Below are positions 56,302-64,000 of a DNA stretch of 64,000 nucleotides, piece after piece. A program made the translations under genes and the position numbers. The DNA comes from Monomorium pharaonis (taxonomy: Eukaryota; Arthropoda; Insecta; Hymenoptera; Formicidae), in NCBI RefSeq assembly GCF_013373865.1, contig NC_050472.1, positions 14,208,913 through 14,272,912 of the forward strand, in the 5' to 3' direction. Under the pieces are notes generated by a model that saw only the letters and a program-made list of their open reading frames with translations, did not search any database and had not been told where the DNA came from. Position 1 is the first letter of the stretch. Each line of letters opens with the position of its first letter.

Positions 56302-56788
56302 GAGTGAGTTCCAGATGCGCACAGTAATAAACGGACACAGCAGGCAGAATGAAACGGACACAGAAACAAATGTGCACAGACTAAATGCGCATGGACCAAA
56401 TGCGCACAGTCGCAATCCCATGTGGTGCAGAGAATGCTTAGCGCACCCACACACACACGCACGCATGCACGCACGCACACACACACGGGGTGCAAGGGGG
56501 TCTTCGCCCCTTCTCCCACCCCGTCGGTAAGGGTGCCCTGAGAAGTCACAACCCATGTGATAAGTTTGTTCGTTACTGTGTCCGTTTGGTCCGTGGGCAT
56601 TTGGTCCGTGCGCATTTGGTCTGTGCGCATTTGGTCTGTGCGCATTTGGTCTGTGCGCATTTGGTTCGTGCGCATTTGGTCTGTGCGCATTTGTCACTTT
56701 GTCCGTTTGGTCTGTGTCCGTTTATTACTGTGTCCGTTTCACTCAGCCTGCTGTGTCCGTTTATTACTGTGCGCATCTAGGACGCTCC
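56302..56788 (-). mobile_element. Fold-back minisatellite element, copy B
   Basis: 487 bp. On the minus strand the ends are GGAGCGTCC... and (other end, as complement) GAGTGAGTTCC, matching copy A at 39523-40795. A perfect 9-bp duplication CTTGCTCCA flanks it (56293-56301 and 56789-56797). The arms contain 15-bp repeats GTCTGTGCGCATTTG and AAACGGACACAG variants in inverted orientation; these do not resemble the arms of copy A. The core at 56407-56556 is shared. It interrupts the integrase between the zinc finger and DDE core. Confidence 0.9.
56407..56556 (-). repeat. Core of fold-back copy B
   Basis: On the plus strand it reads CCCATGTGGTGCAGAGAATG, CA-rich microsatellite, GGGGTGCAAGGGGG, CTTCGCCCC, CACCCCGTC, which is the complement of the core of copy A with a few substitutions. 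Its orientation relative to the two distinguishable ends is the same in both copies. Confidence 0.88.
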
Positions 56789-56925
56789 CTTGCTCCACCT
56801 TAGTGCGCTGGCAAGTGTCGCAGCGACGTATGTAACTCGCGACGTCCTCAAACATCCGCGGCCAATAATACCGAGTGGTGAGACGGTAGTAAGTTTTCTC
56901 CACGCCTAAGTGGTCATCTTTTGAG

Positions 56926-57990
56926 ACAATCCACGAATCAATCCAATTTTTTACTTCTTCATAAGAATGGAAGTGCTGGTCAGCCAGACCGTGTGTCATT
57001 GATTGAAACACGTGATAGTCAGAAGAAGCAATGTCCAGAGAATACAGCAGGTGGGATAGGACTTCCCATTTCAACGTTTCCAACTATGCTTTGACGGGCT
57101 TTACGACATGGGGTCGAGTATTGTCAAGCTGCAAAATCACTTTATCGTGTCTATCGTTGTATTGTGGCCGTTTGTCTTTTAGTGCTCGACTCAAACGCAT
57201 CAACTGCTTTCGATACCGATCGCCTGTGATTATTTTAATCAGTTTTAGTAGCTTAGTTATAGTAACTAGTTTTAGTAGCTAGTTATAATACACTACGCCG
57301 AGCTGGTCCTACAAAATACAGAACATGACCTTGGAGCCGTGAATATTTGGTTTGGCCGTCGACGTGGCTGGAAAGTTCTTATGATTTTCTGTGCTTGGGG
57401 TTCTCATAATAAACCCTTTTTTCGTCCCCAGTCACAATACAATGCAGAAATCCCTTCCGTCTTTGCCTTACAATCAACTGTTCACAAGCAAACAAACTCC
57501 GTTCAACATCTCTCGGCTTCAACACTCGTACGGCACCCAATTTCCTTGCTTCTGAATCATTCTCGTGACTTTCAGGCGTTTTGAAATGGCTTGTTGAGTC
57601 ACTTTCAATGATCCTGCCAATTCTTCTTGCGTTTGACACGAGTCTTGATCAAGTAATGTTCCAATTCTGCATTTTCGAAAACCTTCTTTCTTCCACCGCT
57701 ATGCCGGTCTTCGACGTCAAAATCACCGTTCTTGAAACCACTCTCAACATGTTCTTTCACTAATAGTGGTCTCACCATACGTATTTGAGAGCATTCGATG
57801 AGCCTCAGCCACAGATTTCTTCATATTGAAGCAAAAAATTAAAACCTCCCGCAAATGACGAGAATTTGCTCGTAAGCTGACATTTTCAATCGAAAATGAT
57901 GCAGACACAAATTAACTAATACTTCGATGGCGTTATGTTTACAAATGCCTAAGCTTATTGTATGATGTCTACGAGCTATTTATTTGGACC
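56926..57990 (-). pseudogene. Truncated mariner transposon
   Basis: Minus-strand frames carry DDE/D mariner motifs: KGFLHCIVTGDEKRVYYENP (57480-57400), QLDNTRPHVVKP (about 57130) and SLDIASSDYHVFQSM (about 57030), the last two giving the D..34..D spacing of mariners. Frameshifts and stops separate the pieces. At about 56926 the sequence passes directly into gypsy integrase in the same frame, so the mariner 3' end is missing. The 5' end and terminal repeat are not resolved but should lie near 57980. Confidence 0.8.
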
Positions 57991-58800
57991 ACCACTTACC
58001 GCTACAGCCATCTATTGGAAAACGGCGGAAGCAAGATTGTACACTTAATATTATTATTAGTTACAACGTTACAACCTCATCAATAGGTCCTTCTCAAGTA
58101 TAGAATTGACAAAATTTGCTAAGAAGTACGGCGATCAATAAACTTGTGTCCGCAAGTCACGAATCATACAATACTTCGTGCATAAGCTATTAACAAGTCA
58201 TAATATAAAGAAATAAAACGTGTGACAGGAGTCAATATAAATTACACGTATAAAAAAGAGAAATACAATGATAATCGTTATATATAATATAACGTGTACA
58301 AACTAGAGTCGATATATAAATTACAAGTTTAAAAAGAAGAGAAATATAATGATAGGTCTATACAGTTCTAGATACAAAATAAGACATTTTGTATACAATC
58401 TTTCAGAGTTTTCAGAAATATTTAAATACAGTATTGCGTTTGATATTTTATGGAAATATTATTTCTGCAATGTAAATATAATATTACTTTTACAATGTCT
58501 TAAAAATATTCTATTTTTCACATTTTTTGGTAATATTACATAAACATTCAAATATAAAAGCAAACATTTTTATGTTTCTAAAAGATTTCAGAAATATTGC
58601 ATTTGCATTATGAAAAACAAGACAAGTACATTTTTGAAATATTTCGGATACAAAGTTACAATTGAAATATTAATGAAATATTTATGTACTATTTTCGACT
58701 ATTACAATATTACAACAATGAACAATATTATATGCCGTAAAAATTAGCACGGTTTGAAATTTATTTTACGTATAAAACAGATAAAAAAACCTTTTTTTAC
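57991..58800. other. AT-rich spacer, no feature seen
   Basis: AT-rich sequence with no convincing frame or repeat. It may contain the degraded front of the Penelope-like element that becomes recognisable at 58820. Confidence 0.4.
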
Positions 58801-58817
58801 TCAAAGAGAGTTGCTTT

Positions 58818-59816
58818 TACATTTCAGATATGTAGATGATATTATTTTGGCAGCTACCAAGTGATTCGGTATAGATTTTATTAGATACCTTCTTTCTAGA
58901 CAGATTCTATTAGATACTCTCTTAATAATAGATTTAAGTTCACCATTGAGTTGAGCACAAACAACTGCATTAACTTTCTAGACCTCAAGTTAATAATTAA
59001 CAACAAAATAATACTTGACTGGCACCAAAAAGAGACCTCTTCTGACAAACATCTCAATTATTTTTCTCACCAATCTAAACACACACAAAAAAAGGGGTCA
59101 TTATTGGTCTAATAGATAGGATTTTCTATTTGTCACATCCCATGTTTCATGAACAAAACATAAATCTTATTATCAATATATTAATTGAAAATAGTTATTT
59201 CTTTCTTTTAATTGAAAATAGTTAGTCCTATTCCTTTCATTTTACAAACACTACATAATAGACTGAAATATCTGTGCAAAAAAACTCTCTTGGGATAATG
59301 GCCAGAATAGTGACCTACAAAAATCTAAAAAAAGGATCCCATTTTTTACAATTCGTTTCGTTAAAACTGTTGCTCAAGAATTTACATCCATTGTTAGAAA
59401 TCTGAATTGTAGAATAACATTTTCTACCAAGAACAATTTAAAACATTTTATCAAAAATGGTCAAGACCCGTTAGATAGTACGTCGTGTTGCAATGTTGTG
59501 TACAGAGTATCTTGCCATGATTGTGAAGCATCTTATGTAAGCCAAACCAAAAGAAAATTTATTACTAGAGTTAAAGAACACAAAAAATATTAATAAACAA
59601 AGTGACTCTATCGCTATCTGTAATTTTTGCTCATAGATGAAAATGTCTCGTGAGTTTAACTGGAAGCATGTCAAAATTTTAGACAAAGAATTTCTTACCA
59701 AAAAAAGACTTATATCCAAGATACTACATATCAAAAGAAAAAAAAGCTTAAATAAACAAGTTGATACTAAATTCCTACCAGATTCGCATTTACAGGTCTT
59801 AAACATATTACCATAA
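58818..59816 (+). pseudogene. Penelope-like element, RT end and GIY-YIG nuclease
   Basis: RYVDDIILAA (about 58826) is the RT active-site box; after a gap, FTIELSTNNCINFLDLKL and DWHQKETSSDKHLNYFSHQS (split here) continue the Penelope thumb-side block. CCNVVYRVSCHDCEASYVSQTKRKF (59480-59560, two halves) is a GIY-YIG endonuclease with the family's C-x2-C insertion, and TRVKEHKK its continuation. The C-terminus SKILHIKRKKSLN follows after a one-base shift near 59588. Several short indels and missing N-terminal domains make it dead. Penelope elements use the GIY-YIG domain to nick target DNA. Confidence 0.85.
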
Positions 59817-60717
59817 TAATATCCGCAATCAGATTATATGGTTATTTTTTAATTTTTCTCTAATTTTTTATTACTGGCTTTAATTTTTAATTATTTACTC
59901 ATTTATTTAAATTTCCTTTTTATTATTAGTTTATTTAATATTTTTATTATTTTTTATTGTTATTCCTTATTTTAACTTATTTAATTTAATATATTTAATT
60001 GAGTTAATTTATTTAATTTATTTAATTTAATATATTTAATTGAGTTAATTTATTTTATTTATTTAATTGATTTAATTTATTTTTATTTTTAACTGTCTTG
60101 GTTTATCCCTTCCTTGTTTTACTCCCTACTTTAGCCTCTTCCCCCTACCTTTCTCTTTACCTCTATGCCATTACTTTTTCGCCTATTACAATACACATCA
60201 CTTATGTTTTTGACTCCAAAGACCACGTTTGTTTCGTTACATTTAAATCGTTGGTTTCTTTCCACCTAGGAAGCACACATTCTTAAATACAGCATTACCA
60301 TGCAAGTATTAATTTTTTATTTCACTGCGTTTCTATCTCTGTTAACAGTTAAAATTTGGTTATTCTTATACTCCATTTTCACTTCATATAATATGAAACA
60401 CGTAATTAACGAATTTTTACAGTCCTCGATATATGTCTAAATTTGAAAGACCTATGTCTTTCAAATTTTTGACTTCTATTACTGGACGTTCTGATCTACG
60501 GATCTGCTTTACATCTATTATAATTGTAAGAAAATTGTTAGGTTCTATGTTACTTCCGACTCAAATTGTTGTATTAATTATCTACAGTTAATGTTTGTAT
60601 TAAGTATCTGCGTTCAATGATTATATCGTTAATATTGATAATGATCTGATTACAGATCAAAACGTTTATTTATGTGTTTCAAACTATTATAGACATAATA
60701 CATTAAATATAATCTAC
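59817..60717. other. AT-rich tail region
   Basis: Includes a TTTAATTTAATATATTTAATTGAG-type low-complexity tract near 59990-60080. No gene seen; possibly 3' flank of the Penelope element. Confidence 0.4.
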
Positions 60718-60762
60718 ACCAGCAAATGAGCCAATACATCTAGTATTGGCTCATTTGCTGGT
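60718..60762 (+). other. Perfect 19-bp hairpin followed by T run
   Basis: ACCAGCAAATGAGCCAATA (60718-60736), loop CATCTAG, then the exact complement to 60762, followed by TTTTTT. It looks like an intrinsic terminator in form, but in a eukaryotic genome is more likely a relic of a palindromic element or a structured RNA end. Confidence 0.75.
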
Positions 60763-61249
60763 TTTTTAATTTAATGAGATTTTTCTTAATTATTTATCTT
60801 TATCTTGCAATAGCTTATTTGTATATCATTGCTGAATACTGTAGCTATTACCATGTTACATGACAGTTTTGATGGTTCTAAGTGCGTTCGTGGTCAGATA
60901 TTCATCATTGATAATGATACTTGTATAAGCTAACGGTTCTTAGTCGAAAGGGGCAAAAGAAATGAATGAAGAAATAGGTCCTCTTGGCCCTGAGATTCTG
61001 AATGGTAATGATTACACCAAATTACACTTGCTTGGGAGTGCCTAATAGCTACTCAGTAAAGTTGTTGAAACCGCTCGCCCCTTCGTTCAACCTTTGATGC
61101 CCCCACCCAAGTCACTCTTCAAAACTTGATTGTTTCTATTCTACTCTGCAACGTAAATGGATCTCTGAAGTTCGTCCTTCTTGGGTGTTCTCTCTTATCA
61201 ACATGTACTTTTATATTCTTTGTATATTTAAACTTTTTAAAAAAATATA
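60763..61249. other. Unassigned sequence
   Basis: No frame or repeat of note. A small positive-strand frame at 61126-61368 is hydrophobic and without domain similarity. Confidence 0.4.
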
Positions 61250-62706
<1,457 letters not shown>

Positions 62707-62712
<6 letters not shown>

Positions 62713-64000
62713 GGAAATTTGAAAAATCACAAGGAGAAAGTGTACCTTTTACTCGCAGGGAGTTAGAAGAGCCATCTTCGATTGAACACACAATTCAAGC
62801 ACAAATACATAATTATCCAACAAATCAAACAAACAACACCTTATCAATCATAGAAACAAATAACACTCATTCAGAAACAAATAATACTCATTCAGAAACA
62901 GAAAACATCGAGAACGAAATTCTAGAAACACTTGAAACAGAAACAATACCTTTAAGAAACTGTAGCAACAATAATTTTAACACTTCACAAATAATAATAC
63001 CACCAAATCTTCTACAAATAAAAAACAATTTAACAGGAGATGAGGATGAAAAAATTGAGAGCGGGGAAATTAACGAAAGAGAAGAAGAAGGAATAGAAGA
63101 AGATAACAACGACGAAGTCAGTGACCGTGACGAAGACAGTGACGACGACCTTAGTGATAAAGACATCGATGAAACATATAATGAAATCAATTTGGACGAA
63201 GGAACAGATAATATTGAAAGACAAATAATAACGCGTGGACAGAGACATAATATAATAAACAGTCGTGATCAAATTTACATGAGAAAAGAAAATTATTTAT
63301 ACTTTTTAACCGCGGATGGAAAACCTTGTGATGAGGGGTCGAGACAACTTCAAAAACAAAATTTAATACCTAAAATAAAAGAAAAGAAAGTAGGTAATTT
63401 TGAAATTTTTAAAAAGGGAAACAAAATACATTTAATTTTTATTTGTAAAGAAAATAATAAAGAAAGGATAACAAAAGAAATTTTATTAGAATTTACAAGT
63501 AAACTTCGTCAAGTAATTAAAGAAAATTCAATCAAAATAGTAAATATAGCCAAAACAAAAGAGTTAGATAATTTCTTATGAGACGAAATCTTAAGTTTTA
63601 TATGAGAATCAATTCTCGGAATTCAAGTCAAAATAATAATTTGTCATGGCTTAGTTAAAGTACCAGAAATAAATGATAGGAAAGACATTATTGAAGAAGC
63701 ACATTCATCCAAAATAGGAGGTCATAAAGGAATAACTAAAACTCATAATCGAATAAGACAAAATTTTTATTGGAATAATATTAAAGATGATATTAGAAAT
63801 TATATTAATCAATGTTTACAATGTCAAATCAAAAAATTAGTAAGAATTAAAACTAAACAGCCAATGATAATAACAGACACTCCTTATTTTTCTTTTGAAA
63901 AAATTTCAACAGATATAGTAGGACCATTACCAGAAACTTCAAAAGGAAATTTATATATTTTAACAATACAAGATCATTTAACAAAATTTTCTCTTGCAAT
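62707..64000 (+). pseudogene. 3' part of gypsy pol, runs off window
   Basis: An open frame starts abruptly at the end of the CA tract (62707) and runs to 63581 without ATG at its beginning. It is an acidic linker with two identical SETNNTHSET-like repeats and a folded region (YLYFLTADGKPCDEGSRQLQ), typical of the region between RNase H and integrase. After TGA codons at 63579-63581 and 63603-63605 the same frame continues into integrase: HSSKIGGHKGITKTHNRIRQ and CLQCQIKKL form the HHCC finger, and FEKISTDIVGPLPETSKGN gives the first aspartate. The rest lies beyond 64000. RT and RNase H are missing to the left. Confidence 0.85.

Larger units (their letters stand above)
54818..57083 (-). pseudogene. 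Gypsy-like integrase, minus strand
   Basis: A zinc-finger segment (LGVEKTYYRLTTRYYWPRM followed by CDTCQRTK, 56925-56815) is followed, after a break by fold-back copy B, by the DDE core (FAADIMGPLPTSKAGF, 56247-56190), frameshifted pieces with a NGTEFVN-like block near 56060, and the C-terminal domain ILSPVMYKLAEVSGNPVGK (55495-55440) up to 55385. A TGTAACG sequence at 54818 on the minus strand may start the following LTR. RT and RNase H are not found upstream. The integrase is broken by at least two frameshifts besides the insertion. Confidence 0.75.

Noticed and set aside
56224..56835. Several overlapping frames with QMRTDQ- and RIWSV-type repeats
   Set aside because: They are translations of the 15-bp minisatellite and CA-rich core of copy B.
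60718..60768. Bacterial-type intrinsic terminator
   Set aside because: The form fits, but the context is eukaryotic and there is no operon.

Overview
The window is eukaryotic DNA built almost entirely of transposable elements nested in one another. GT-AG introns, PIF/Harbinger, mariner, Penelope, Ty3/gypsy and Polinton sequences, many fold-back MITEs and long GA/CA microsatellites point to an insect genome. An ant or other hymenopteran is my best guess, from the flavour of the elements; no host gene is present that would prove it. No rRNA, tRNA or CRISPR feature is visible.

Layout. 1-4026: 5'-incomplete Ty3/gypsy element with frameshifted pol and a 3' LTR. 4377-8800: degenerate gag/protease-like ORFs on the minus strand and an LTR-like block ending in a primer-binding site. 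8829-10245: a fold-back element with 600-bp arms. 10252-11330: dead LINE reverse transcriptase. 11767-17401: a MITE split by a complete Harbinger transposon (spliced transposase on +, SANT/MADF-like protein on -) that itself carries three smaller MITEs. 17624-18773: two further MITEs. 19140-27130: a Ty3/gypsy 5' end (tRNA-Leu-type PBS, long gag, zinc knuckles) split inside gag by a second Harbinger. 27130-28118: 5' LTR and leader of another Leu-PBS element, inverted.

28597-47179 is the centrepiece: a Polinton/Maverick with matching terminal inverted repeats. It carries protein-primed family B DNA polymerase, DDE integrase with chromodomain, packaging ATPase, a PLA2-like protein, an adenain-like protease, penton-like minor capsid, probable major capsid and several unassigned proteins. 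It is a fossil: the polymerase has at least five in-frame stops, the integrase one, the minor capsid gene a 13-bp duplication, and three later insertions (a 1.27-kb fold-back element and two solo LTRs) interrupt the capsid half. A three-exon gene at its right end reads into the terminal repeat.

Right of it lie a possible three-exon minus-strand gene (47757-48252), a degenerate 70-bp tandem array split by a solo LTR (49130-50610), a palindromic element (53575-54155), a minus-strand gypsy integrase, a truncated mariner, a Penelope-like element with GIY-YIG nuclease, triplicated repeat blocks with long GA/CA tracts, and the 3' part of a gypsy pol that runs off the window.

The most unusual signal is a pair of elements, 39523-40795 and 56302-56788. 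They share terminal nucleotides, about 8-9 bp target duplications and an approximately 150-bp core. In each copy the core is flanked by inverted arrays of 15-bp repeats, but the repeat sequence differs completely between the two copies. This looks like a fold-back transposon family whose arms are made of exchangeable or regenerated minisatellites.
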